A model generated the notes under the pieces. The model was not told where the DNA came from. It saw nothing but the letters and a program-made list of their open reading frames with translations, and ran no database searches. Made by a program: the position numbers and the translations under genes. Shown here in pieces: positions 27,295 to 35,393 of a DNA stretch of 50,027 nucleotides. How positions within the stretch are numbered: position 1 is the stretch's first letter; each line of letters begins with the position of its first letter. This stretch comes from Oscillatoriales cyanobacterium (GTDB taxonomy: Bacteria; Cyanobacteriota; Cyanobacteriia; CACIAM-69d), in contig RDXB01000049.1 of the NCBI GenBank assembly GCA_004292515.1, forward strand, positions 1-50,027, read 5' to 3'.

Positions 27295-27378
27295 CCTTCA
27301 TGTCGATGCCCTCATTTCCATGCCTTTATTTCCATACCTCCATCCCCACGCCTCCATCCCCACGCCTCCATTTCGATG
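27295..27378. repeat. Six degenerate tandem 14-bp (double heptamer) repeats
   Basis: Six units of 14 bp from 27295 to 27378 have the form CC(T/C)(C/T)CATnnCnAnG. Units four and five (CCTCCATCCCCACG) are identical. The array fills most of the gap between the YbaB gene and the tyrosine phosphatase gene and ends 44 bp before the latter's start. Confidence 0.8.
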
Positions 27379-27422
27379 ACTGTGGATCTTGTTAGGATTT
27401 TGTTAGGACTTGCCTGCGCCCT

Positions 27423-27914
27423 ATGGCTGTGAAGCTTTTATTTGTCTGTTTGGGCAATATTTGTCGATCGCCCGCCGCCGAAAACCTGATGAATTATCTG
27501 GTTGATCAGCGGGGATTGCAGGGACAAATCGAATGTGATTCGGCAGGAACCGGAGCCTACCACGTGGGCGAGCCTCCCGATCGCCGCATGAGCGCCGCCG
27601 CCACCCAGCATCCCGGGATTGTGCTTCAGGGGCGGGCCCGGCAGTTTTCCTCCGCAGACTTTACCGAGTTCGATGTTATTTTGGCCATGGATCGGGACAA
27701 CTATTGGGGCATTTTGGCCCGAGATCCCGATCGCAAATATCGTGACAAAGTGCGCATGATCTGCGACTTTTGCCATCAACATCCCCTTAAAGAAGTCCCT
27801 GATCCCTACTACGGCGGGCCCGAAGGATTTCAACAAACCATTGAGTTGTTGCTTGATGCCTGCAACGGCTTAATTGATGAATTAATTGATGAGGGTAAAG
27901 TTGCTGCTCCCTAG
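27423..27914 (+). CDS. Low-molecular-weight protein tyrosine phosphatase
   Basis: The 163-residue protein has the P-loop CLGNICRSP (C(X)5R, Cys about residue 9) and the general-acid motif DPYYGG near residue 128, both intact. The core ILAMDRDNYWGIL is typical. These enzymes dephosphorylate tyrosine residues on proteins, often tyrosine kinases of exopolysaccharide export, and in some cases act on arginine phosphate. No tyrosine kinase gene is adjacent. It starts at an ATG shortly downstream of a 14-bp repeat array. A hairpin lies just after the stop. Confidence 0.94.
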   Translation: MAVKLLFVCLGNICRSPAAENLMNYLVDQRGLQGQIECDSAGTGAYHVGEPPDRRMSAAATQHPGIVLQGRARQFSSADFTEFDVILAMDRDNYWGILARDPDRKYRDKVRMICDFCHQHPLKEVPDPYYGGPEGFQQTIELLLDACNGLIDELIDEGKVAAP

Positions 27915-27929
27915 ATCCTAAGATCGGGC

Positions 27930-27953
27930 CATTGCGATCGCTGAGTCGCAATG
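27930..27953 (+). terminator. Hairpin behind the tyrosine phosphatase gene
   Basis: CATTGCGA (27930-27937) pairs with TCGCAATG (27946-27953) around an 8-base loop, 16 bases past the stop. There is no T-run, so it may terminate poorly or only protect the 3' end. Confidence 0.4.
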
Positions 27954-28076
27954 ACTTGAAGCAGTCAAGCCAGCAGCACAACTCAGTTAAATCATTGACT
28001 TTAAAATCAAGAACTAAATCCGTAGTAGCGCGGCTGCTTTAATTTACTGGGTCAAAGTCGCGAAGTCAGTCGTAGT

Positions 28077-28140
28077 AAAAAGGGGCTTAAGCCCCTTGCT
28101 GCTTAACGATTTGGGGATGGCAACAGTCATTTGATTTGAC
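28077..28140. repeat. Family A dispersed repeat, partial copy
   Basis: Contains the perfect 18-bp palindrome AAGGGGCTTAAGCCCCTT (28080-28097) followed by GCTGCTTAACGAT, as in the copies near 37.05 and 39.65 kb. Confidence 0.75.
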
Positions 28141-28165
28141 CTATCAAAATAAGCTTGACACGCTA

Positions 28166-28200
28166 GTAGGTTGAGTTGAGGCACGAAACCCAACACCAAC
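28166..28200. repeat. Palindromic GTAGGTTGAG repeat
   Basis: GTAGGTTGAGTTGAGG...AACCCAACACCAAC is an imperfect inverted repeat. Closely similar sequences are, from memory, abundant between genes in many cyanobacteria. It is the only copy I see in the window. Confidence 0.55.
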
Positions 28201-28245
28201 AGGTCTTCTGTGGATCGCGTTGGATTTCACAAGCTCAAGCCAACT

Positions 28246-28362
28246 TACAGCCTTTACCGCGCTGAATAAGTACGGCAGCCTGTAGGGTGGGCAATGCCTA
28301 CCGACTAACGGCTTCATAGTATCTACGATCTGATGTAGCAATCGCTTGAGGTAAAGGCTGTA
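28246..28362. mobile_element. MITE-like element with 13-bp inverted ends enclosing a family B unit
   Basis: TACAGCCTTTACC (28246-28258) and GGTAAAGGCTGTA (28350-28362) are a perfect 13-bp inverted repeat, and each end starts with TA, which could be a target duplication. The interior holds the family B unit (28276-28363) with its GTAGGGTGGGCAATGCC motif. There is no ORF. Confidence 0.55.
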
Positions 28363-28363
28363 T
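28276..28363 (+). repeat. Family B 88-bp repeat, copy 1
   Basis: Aligns without gaps to copies at 32962-33049 (inverted) and 43221-43308. By hand count it differs from copy 2 at about 12 of 88 positions. The central GGTGGGC...GCC(C/T)ACC is palindromic. Confidence 0.85.
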
Positions 28364-28642
28364 AGCAATTTCGTGAATTGACCCTACTCAAGATTTTGGA
28401 CTGACAAGGGCTTCAGCGCAGGATTTTTAGCATTGATTTTTTAGTATCGATTTTTAGCATTAGTAATCAAAACTGGTATTGCCAGCTTGCTAGCGTAACT
28501 GGTCTAATTCACACTGTTTCAAATTCATTGAGTTAATCATTGTTTCACGCTTGACTTGTCTGAATTTTAGGCACTATCAACCTAGCGAATTAGTCTAGAA
28601 TCGCTACTATTAGCTTAACCCAACGCGATCAATGCAAGAGAC

Positions 28643-28813
28643 CTAGGGGGTGTCATCATTTCCCAGAATGAGTCTGAAATCGTTGATTCTCTACGTCTCA
28701 ACGGTCGTCAAAAGGGGCTTGAGTATCTTGATCTTGCTCCCCACGATCTCGTCATGGTGACATCAGGGTTTTAGGCTAATTGCTAATTAATGACAGTCCC
28801 TAATGGGTTGCTG
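28643..28813 (+). repeat. Family A dispersed repeat, degenerate copy
   Basis: It starts with GGGGGTGTCATCATTTCC and ends with ACATCAGGGTTTTAGG...ATGACAGTCCC, the same end segments as the copies at 39578-39800 and 36896-37150, but the central palindrome is decayed (AAAAGGGGCTTGAGTATCTT). Confidence 0.6.
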
Positions 28814-28897
28814 CGATCGAGTATGGACGACTCCGTGGGGGGCTGCGGCCTAGGGCGATCGCCACGGGCCCAATCCCAGCACCCGTCCAATTCCTGA

Positions 28898-31363
28898 TTA
28901 TGGCAACGTCACCATTAACTGTTGGAGTTGAGCTACTTCACTCTCCATTTGCAAAAACTCAAAGAGCGCGATCGCACCCTGCGTCATCTGTTTGGCTTCA
29001 GTGAGTTTGCCGAGGCGCTTTTTCGCTTGGGCCAGGTGCTGTTTGCAATAGGCAAGACACCGCAGATCCAGAACGTTTTCGGCCATGTCATGGCTGGCTT
29101 GCAGATCACGGCAGGCGTGGTAGAGGCTTTGCTCCATTTGCAGTGTCCCGATCGAAGACTGGATATAGATCACAGCGCGGTTCCAGTGGATGCACTGAGC
29201 CAACTCTAGGGCTTGGCGATAGTACTGCAAGGCTCTCGATCGCTCTCGACCTTGCCTGGCTAGGGCATCAGCTTGGTAGTAGAGCCATTGGCATTGGAGC
29301 CGGGTGGCCCGATCGGAATCGAGCCTAGGGCTGTTGACCCAATCAGCAATTTGCTCGTGCCATTGCTGTGGGCTGTCGCGATCGAGCAGTAGGGTAGCCA
29401 GGCGAAATTGATTAATCAGCAAATCAATTTGCCAGTCCAGATTCAAAAACTCGCGCAACTCCCAAGCCGCCCGATAATCGTCCATGGCTCGGGCCAGTTG
29501 AGGAGTGTCGTGGTTGAGAGATCGAGTCCAGCCGCGATCGAACAAAAACTGCGCTTCCAGGGTGCGATCGCCCTGGGCCCGGGCGATCGCCAAACCCGCC
29601 GTGTTGCGCGCAATGCGATCGCGCCAATAGCCCCGAAAATGTGTGTAACCTCGCAGGGGCCGAAAAACATCCCAAAAGCGATCGAGCCAGCCCTGGGCTA
29701 AACACCAATCCAACACATCCTGCAACGTTGCCCATTGGGCATCAAGGGCCGTCGTATCTGTGGGCCATTCCAGCCGATCCTCATGGCCATGTTGCCGCGC
29801 ATAGTCGATCGCCCACTGCACCCAGCGCTCGCGAGCGGCCAGAGCCGCCGCCACCGGCCATTCGGATACCAGTTGCGTGGCCACGTACTGCCGCATAAAA
29901 GGGGTCAAGCCATAGTGACCCACCCCATTTAGCTCCACAATCGATTCCCGAGCAATTTTGCTGAGGGCGGCCGAAAGTGCGGGTGCGTCAGGCTCCTGGT
30001 CGGCAATGACCGCCAAGGTCGCTTGGGATACGGGCCGGGCAAACCAACTCAAGATGGCTAGCAGGGGGGTGGCGAGGGCTTGGATCTGAGACTCAACCCG
30101 CTCGCTGGTGGGCCAATGCTCCAGGCTAGTGAGTGCCCCGCCTTGGGGAGACAAGGCCGGTGCGGCGGCAGGAGGTTCTAGGGGAGCGGCCGCCCATTGG
30201 GCCTGGAGGGTTGCTAGGGCGGAATGGCAATAGAACCGGGCAACCACACAATCGGGCCGCTGGAGCTGGGCGATCGCCCAAGGGAGGGACTGCCCCGTGG
30301 CTACCTGCCCCAACACCCAAGCGATCGCCCCTGGCAATCCACCCGTGATTTCAACCAGGGTCTGGTAGTCCGAGGGCAGCCAGGGCCAGCCTGCATCCTC
30401 GGCCCTGGCACTAATCCAGGCCAACGCCGCCGAGGACTCAAGACCCGACAGGCGAATCGATCGCTCGAAGGGCAACCGTTGGCGCGAGGTAATCAACACC
30501 CGAACAGTGGCGGGCAAATCACACAAAACAGCCGCGATCGCCGCCGGATCACTCAGGGCCTCAAAGCCATCCACCATCAGCAGGGTGTGCTGGCGGGTCA
30601 ATTGTTGCCATACCCACTGCCAGCGCGATCGCTCATCCTGGCAGCGATCGGGAATCGGCCGCTGCAATTGCTCGGCGATCGTCACCAACAAACCGTCTAG
30701 GGTTGGTGTGGACTGGAGCTTTGGCAAAATCCCCATACCCGTGAGCTGGGTTGCCTGGGCCGACACAAAAATGACCGCGCCAAAGGGACAATCCCCACGA
30801 CGAACCAGCCGCTGGACAGTCTCGAGAGCTAGGGCCGTTTTGCCTGTGCCCCCGGCTCCTTCGATCACCAACAGGCGATCGCCCCCCGGGCCCGTCAACC
30901 AGTTATTCAGTTGCTCCCAAACCCGATCACGCCCCTCAAAACGGGCACTATCTCGGGCTGGCAAAGCGCAGAGGATCTGCCGGGTGGCCAGATCCCCCTT
31001 GGATCGTCGATAGCCCCGTTCCGTCAAGGCTGCCATAATACGCTTTTTGCAAAATCGCTCACGAATACCCGTTAATTCCTTAAGGTAACTATAGAGTCGG
31101 CTGGTAAGTTCCCCCCGCAGCCCATTAACACCCACTCCCAAGACATTCGCCAAGTCCGGTATGCTCAAGCCAGCTAAGAATCCCCTTAAGTGCAGACGCT
31201 CCATATCACTCAATTGGGTTTGGCGAGGGTCGATCGTCCGTCGTTGGTTCCCAGACTCCCGAGACCGTCTCTCTTTGATCGTTGCTAAATCCTGATATAG
31301 CCCCTCTAAATGCCAGTCATGGGCTACTTCCAAAAATAGGGTATTTTTACTTTCCAAAGACAT
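28898..31363 (-). CDS. STAND-class ATPase with vMAP-like N-terminal HTH and TPR-like C-terminus
   Basis: The 821-residue protein resembles cyanobacterial NB-ARC/STAND signalling ATPases. Residues about 50-115 (LSDMERLHLRGFLAGLSIPDLANVLGVGVNGLRGELTSRLYSYLKELTG) fit the helix-turn-helix seen at the N-terminus of vWA-MoxR-associated and related proteins. The nucleotide domain has Walker A GAGGTGKT (K175), Walker B LLMVDGFE (D265) and the ITSRQRLP sensor segment. A winged-helix-like region (about 430-510) and a C-terminal helical-repeat/TPR-like region follow. No nuclease, TIR, CHAT or protease effector domain is visible, so any effector must act in trans. I chose the ATG at 31363 (AAGGA upstream) over a TTG at 31399. 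It is divergent from a Ser/Thr kinase gene. A sensing or defence role is possible but unproven. Confidence 0.82.
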   Translation of the reverse strand: MSLESKNTLFLEVAHDWHLEGLYQDLATIKERRSRESGNQRRTIDPRQTQLSDMERLHLRGFLAGLSIPDLANVLGVGVNGLRGELTSRLYSYLKELTGIRERFCKKRIMAALTERGYRRSKGDLATRQILCALPARDSARFEGRDRVWEQLNNWLTGPGGDRLLVIEGAGGTGKTALALETVQRLVRRGDCPFGAVIFVSAQATQLTGMGILPKLQSTPTLDGLLVTIAEQLQRPIPDRCQDERSRWQWVWQQLTRQHTLLMVDGFEALSDPAAIAAVLCDLPATVRVLITSRQRLPFERSIRLSGLESSAALAWISARAEDAGWPWLPSDYQTLVEITGGLPGAIAWVLGQVATGQSLPWAIAQLQRPDCVVARFYCHSALATLQAQWAAAPLEPPAAAPALSPQGGALTSLEHWPTSERVESQIQALATPLLAILSWFARPVSQATLAVIADQEPDAPALSAALSKIARESIVELNGVGHYGLTPFMRQYVATQLVSEWPVAAALAARERWVQWAIDYARQHGHEDRLEWPTDTTALDAQWATLQDVLDWCLAQGWLDRFWDVFRPLRGYTHFRGYWRDRIARNTAGLAIARAQGDRTLEAQFLFDRGWTRSLNHDTPQLARAMDDYRAAWELREFLNLDWQIDLLINQFRLATLLLDRDSPQQWHEQIADWVNSPRLDSDRATRLQCQWLYYQADALARQGRERSRALQYYRQALELAQCIHWNRAVIYIQSSIGTLQMEQSLYHACRDLQASHDMAENVLDLRCLAYCKQHLAQAKKRLGKLTEAKQMTQGAIALFEFLQMESEVAQLQQLMVTLP

Positions 31364-31766
31364 ATCCTTAAAGTCCTTAAAGTTAGGAGCTTGTTTCAAG
31401 TTAGACTTTAAACTAGAAAATCATGACTGGTTGAGGATGGAATCAAGCTAGCCGACTGTTAGCAATCACCGTTGCACTGAAGCATTAGACGGCTCATTAC
31501 GGCAATGAGTTGCATTTGTCAGCGATCGCATCATCGGTCTCATGCGATCGTTTTGATTGTCTTATTTCTACCTAATAAAGCCAACTTTTACCTAATAAAT
31601 TTAATTAGGCGTTCATCGACGGCTCGACCTATCCTGGCTAGGAATTGCAACGGAGCGGGCAATACATTGCGCGCTTGTGCAGCGAGCGAATCCTGTCGAT
31701 GCCGTCGTTTTGGGCTTCGACAAGATTCACTAAGTCATGTCCTTCCCTCATGATTGAGATAGCCCC
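31364..31766. other. Shared intergenic region between the STAND ATPase and kinase genes
   Basis: About 400 bp between divergent starts. The first 250 bp are AT-rich (TTTTACCTAATAAATTTAATTAGG near 31585-31610). An 8-mer CTACCTAATAAA-type motif occurs twice (TACCTAATAAA at 31569-31579 and 31590-31600). It probably carries both promoters. Confidence 0.45.
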
Positions 31767-32819
31767 ATGCCTCTCTCTCCATTGGCAGCTCGGGCTGAGG
31801 CAGTTGCCCCAGCCATTGGTTCCTTGTCTGACATTGCTGCTGTTGAGTTGACTGCCGTTGCGCTGAGTTCCAAGGCTGGTGGCTCAGTTCATGCTCTGCG
31901 AGCGCCGCGATTGTCAACTTCCCTAGGCGAGACCTGGGTGCAAGATCGCTATCAAGTGATTGCGCCCTTGAACGAAGCGGCTAGTCGTGCTTCCCAATCC
32001 CGTGAACTACAGGTTTTTTGGGCGATCGATCGCGATGATCACGATCGCCCCAAGGTGCTGAAAATGGTGCGGCGCGATGGGGCGGCGCGATCGTCCCGGT
32101 TGCAGCGGCTCTACTGCGAAGCCCAAGTGCTGATGCAATCGCTACACCATCCCCACATTCCGTCAGTGGCGGTGGATGGCTTTTTTCAATGGTCAACGAT
32201 CGACCGTGGCCCCCTATTTCAGGTGTTGGTGATGGAGGCGATCGAGGGCGAGTCCCTTGAAACCTATTTGCGCCGCTGCCAACGGATTCGCCTAGACGAG
32301 GCCATTCGTTGGTGGGTGGAACTCAGTGGCACGTTGCAAGCGGTGCACCAAGCCGGTTGGGTCCACGGTGACATTAAACCCGCCAATCTGATCGTGCGGC
32401 CCAATGGGCAATTGGCCCTGGTGGATTTTGATGCGGCGTTGCGGGTGGGCGAGTTGGCAACGGCGAGCTGCGGCTCGGTGGGCTACATGGCTCCAGAGCA
32501 GCGCCGGGGCGATCGCGTGGGAGCCGCTACTGATTGGTTCGCCCTAGGACGGACGCTGATCCATGGGCTGACCGGCGAACATCCGCTCGATTTGCAGGTG
32601 GCCACGTCGGAGCCGGGCGGCTTGGCTTGGCGCGATCGCCGCCCGGATGTGCCCGAGGCGATCGCCTATGCCCTCGATCGGCTGATGGCTCCCAACATGG
32701 GCGATCGGCGGATGGTGTCTCCCCACTTGCCCACTCGATATCTCTTGAATTTGGCCCAGCGCTTGTCACACCGCCCCCCATCTCTCGGGGCGATCGCGCC
32801 TCAAGCACAAGCAGCCTAG
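31767..32819 (+). CDS. Serine/threonine protein kinase, variant glycine loop
   Basis: The 350-residue protein has a Hanks-type kinase domain. Visible elements: VAIK-type Lys99 in KVLKMV, Glu118 in YCEAQVL, the catalytic loop HGDIKPANL (D202; HGD instead of HRD), the metal-binding VDFDAAL (D220; DFD instead of DFG), the activation segment ending GYMAPEQ, and DWFALGRTLIHGLTGEHP. The nucleotide-binding loop (about residues 67-86) lacks the usual GxGxxG, so ATP binding may be unusual. The first 55 residues are Ala/Ser-rich and unconserved. There is no transmembrane segment or sensor domain. It is transcribed away from the STAND ATPase gene and is convergent with the antiporter gene. No obvious phosphatase partner is adjacent. 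Confidence 0.88.
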   Translation: MPLSPLAARAEAVAPAIGSLSDIAAVELTAVALSSKAGGSVHALRAPRLSTSLGETWVQDRYQVIAPLNEAASRASQSRELQVFWAIDRDDHDRPKVLKMVRRDGAARSSRLQRLYCEAQVLMQSLHHPHIPSVAVDGFFQWSTIDRGPLFQVLVMEAIEGESLETYLRRCQRIRLDEAIRWWVELSGTLQAVHQAGWVHGDIKPANLIVRPNGQLALVDFDAALRVGELATASCGSVGYMAPEQRRGDRVGAATDWFALGRTLIHGLTGEHPLDLQVATSEPGGLAWRDRRPDVPEAIAYALDRLMAPNMGDRRMVSPHLPTRYLLNLAQRLSHRPPSLGAIAPQAQAA

Positions 32820-32961
32820 GGCCGACCGTGGTGTCGCTTCTCCCTCACCCATCTCTTCACTACCAATTTCTCTGTGCGATTCGGCAAGGTTTCACGACCA
32901 TTGCCGAATTTTTGTATGGGCGGAATCTTGGTATGGGCCGAATTCTGGTGTGGATAGATCG

Positions 32962-33049
32962 ATACGGCCTTGACCTCAAACGATGGGTATATCAGATCGC
33001 AGATGCAATGAAGCTGTTGGTCGGTGGGCATTGCCCACCCTACAGGCTG
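32962..33049 (-). repeat. Family B 88-bp repeat, copy 2 (inverted)
   Basis: The reverse complement aligns ungapped to copies 1 and 3. It contains the fully symmetric GGTGGGCAATGCCCACC and lies between the convergent kinase and antiporter stops, where its hairpin could serve as a two-way terminator. The rest of this 250-bp gap is unremarkable. Confidence 0.88.
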
Positions 33050-33068
33050 GCTGATTCACGTGAGAGGT

Positions 33069-34979
33069 CTAATGGGGTAAAGGAGCCACTTCGCTGGGGG
33101 AAAGGGGCAAGGCCTCAACGGCCGGCAGCCGCTCGATCATCAGTTCTGGTTTGCGCGATCCGGCCAGGCTTTGGAGGATTTTGGGCTTGGGATCATGCAA
33201 CAGGTAAATCAATTGATCACCCGCCAACCAGTCGTCACCGGCCGAAACCACCAGCAGGCGATCGTCCCGCACAATCAACAGGGGGATTAGCTCCCCAGCG
33301 CGAATTAAGGCCGTGAGATGGGCGTGTTGCAAGTCTAAATCGGTCGATCGCATGACGGTTTCGCCCAGCTTGACCGAGCGATCGCTCACGAATTGGTTCC
33401 ATTCCTTGAGGCTGCGTTGGGTGGCAAAGGCTGGTTGCACCTTGCCGCGTGGGGCGATCGACCCGTTGCCGTTGCTGTTCTCCTCCAGGATCGGCATGGC
33501 GGCCAGCACGCGCGGCGGGGCAAATTCTTCGGCCACTCGCTGGGCCAACACTGAGTTCACCTCGCCATTACTGGTGGCCGCCAAAAATGTTCCCAAGGAT
33601 TCCAGCCCCGCCGCTTCCAGCACGGAGGTATCCAGGGCACTGCTGGAAAAAACCCGAAACCCGGCGGCTTCAGCGCGTTGGCCAGCCTCGCGATCGGTTT
33701 CCACAATTGCCACAGGCTCCCCGCGATCGGCAAACAAGCGCGCCAACAACAACCCAACCGGCGTGGCCCCCGCGATCGCAATCCCCCGCCGCTCGGTGGA
33801 TTTCAGCCGCAGCCAATCGGCCACCAATCCCGCCGTGAGGCCTTGGGCCGTGACCGTGGTGGCGATCGTCAAGAACACCAGGGCTTTGATCGACTCGCCG
33901 CCGGTAATCCCACCCTGGGTCAGCAAAATCGCAAACAACGAGGCCACCGACGCGGAGACAATGCCCTTGGGAGCCACCCAGCCCGCAAACAGTTTTTGTC
34001 GCCAGTTCAGATCGCTGCCCGCCGTGCAGAGCCAGACATTCAGGGGCCGCACCACCAGCATCAACACCAGCACCGCCCCCAAGCCACCCCAACCGAGGGT
34101 GAACACGCTGGCCAGGGACAGATCCGCCGCCAGCAACACGAACAATACCGAAATTGCTAGCAGGGTGAGCTGACCTTTAAACCGGCGCAGGGTGCGGGTT
34201 TCGGGCAACTCAGCAGCCCCCAGCACAATCCCGGCCACCACGACGGCCATTAACCCCGATTCGCTGGCGGTTTCCTGCGAGAGGCTGTAGAGACCCCAGG
34301 CCCCGGCCAACACGGTCAAGTTGCGCAGGTCATCGAACAGGAACGGGGCCCGGCGCAAAAAGGCCGCGATCGCCCAGCCGCCCAGCCCGCCGATCAGACT
34401 CCCTAAGCCCAAGCGCCAAAGCATACTCAGCAGGATAGCACTGGGATCGCCACCGCCATCGATCGTAATTTCCAGCACCACTACGGCCAAAATCGCCCCG
34501 ATCGGATCGATCAGCACGCCCTCGCCTTCGAGCAGGGCCGACACTTGCCGATCGATTTGAATATTTTTCAGCAGGGGCCCAATCACCGTCGGCCCGGTCA
34601 CCACCACCAGCGATGAGTAGAGCAGGGCGATCGGCCAGGGAAACTCCGCTAACCAATGGGCCGCCATCCCACCGCCCGCAAAGGAAACCAGCGTCCCGAT
34701 CGTCACCAAATTCCGCAAACTGCCGGACACTTTGCCCACGTCCCGCAGTTCCAAGCTCAGGCCGCCTTCAAACAAGATCAGCGCCACCGCCAAGGAGACG
34801 ATCGCCTCCAGAGCTGGCCCCAACTGTTGCGGATCGATCGCCCCCAAGCCGCTACGACCCAGACCAACACCAAAAATCAACAGGCAAACAATACCGGGCA
34901 GGCGCAACCAGGCTGCTGCAATCTGTGCGCCAATGCCCACCAACACCGCCAAAACCAGGGTTTGCGCGATTTCAGCCAT
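33069..34979 (-). CDS. CPA-type cation/proton antiporter with C-terminal RCK (TrkA-N) domain
   Basis: The 636-residue inner-membrane antiporter begins MAEIAQTLVLAVLVGIGAQIAAAWLRLPGIVCLLIFGVGLG. It has about 12 hydrophobic segments in the first 400 residues, including FEGGLSLELRD, TGPTVIGPLL and GEGVLIDPIGAILAVVVLE, which carry the conserved polar and charged transport residues of CPA1 exchangers. Then comes an RCK/TrkA-N Rossmann domain (RGIAIAGATPVGLLLARLFADRGEPVAIVETDREA, about 400-490) and a C-terminal RCK-C-like part (LIYLLHDP). The RCK domain suggests gating by nucleotides or ions. The Shine-Dalgarno sequence AAGGAGG lies just upstream of the ATG at 34979, which decides this start over 35000. 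Substrate Na+ or K+ cannot be set from sequence. Confidence 0.9.
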   Translation of the reverse strand: MAEIAQTLVLAVLVGIGAQIAAAWLRLPGIVCLLIFGVGLGRSGLGAIDPQQLGPALEAIVSLAVALILFEGGLSLELRDVGKVSGSLRNLVTIGTLVSFAGGGMAAHWLAEFPWPIALLYSSLVVVTGPTVIGPLLKNIQIDRQVSALLEGEGVLIDPIGAILAVVVLEITIDGGGDPSAILLSMLWRLGLGSLIGGLGGWAIAAFLRRAPFLFDDLRNLTVLAGAWGLYSLSQETASESGLMAVVVAGIVLGAAELPETRTLRRFKGQLTLLAISVLFVLLAADLSLASVFTLGWGGLGAVLVLMLVVRPLNVWLCTAGSDLNWRQKLFAGWVAPKGIVSASVASLFAILLTQGGITGGESIKALVFLTIATTVTAQGLTAGLVADWLRLKSTERRGIAIAGATPVGLLLARLFADRGEPVAIVETDREAGQRAEAAGFRVFSSSALDTSVLEAAGLESLGTFLAATSNGEVNSVLAQRVAEEFAPPRVLAAMPILEENSNGNGSIAPRGKVQPAFATQRSLKEWNQFVSDRSVKLGETVMRSTDLDLQHAHLTALIRAGELIPLLIVRDDRLLVVSAGDDWLAGDQLIYLLHDPKPKILQSLAGSRKPELMIERLPAVEALPLSPSEVAPLPH

Positions 34980-35393
34980 GGTCGCCTCCTTGGGGATCAC
35001 GATCCGCAGGGCAATCGCACCCGGCGATCGCAGGCAAACAGTCGGCTATTGGGTCAGTCGCGATTTCCTGACAATCAGCGAGCGATCCCAATCGCTGCAA
35101 AATTCGCTGCAAGATTTGGTGCAAAAGGCAGCAACGCCACCAGCGGCGCAAGAACTCAGTAGGGGCGCGCCGTTCCGCTTGGTTAACACGGTCGATCTCG
35201 GCCTTTACCGTCAAGCGATCGACCCGAGGGGAGGAGCCTGCCTAGCTACCCTTAGCCAGCAGTCGTCAGACCTCCAAAGCAAGCGGGCGCAACCATTAGA
35301 CCACCCGAAAACTTAACGTTCAGCTTGGGTATCCATGTGATTGGTTTGCGCCCAGTATATCGCAGGCGCTCTCGTCCTCTATGCGATCGCGCC
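34980..35393. other. Intergenic region upstream of the antiporter gene
   Basis: About 410 bp. It contains a G+C hairpin-like string CGGGCGCAACC...ACCACCCG near 35285-35308 that resembles a tRNA D-arm but is not a tRNA. No gene is supported. Confidence 0.45.

Larger units (their letters stand above)
27954..28897. other. Repeat-dense intergenic region
   Basis: About 950 bp of AT-richer non-coding DNA contains, in order: a family A piece (about 28077-28140), a palindromic GTAGGTTGAGTTGAGG repeat (28166-28200), a TIR-bounded element containing a family B unit (28246-28363), and a degenerate family A copy (28643-28813). It separates the tyrosine phosphatase gene from the convergent STAND ATPase gene. 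Confidence 0.7.

Noticed and set aside
35285-35320. tRNA-like D-arm string (minus strand GGTGGTCTAATGGTTGCGCCC)
   Set aside because: No matching acceptor stem, no T-arm with GTTCRA and no plausible anticodon arm at the right distances.
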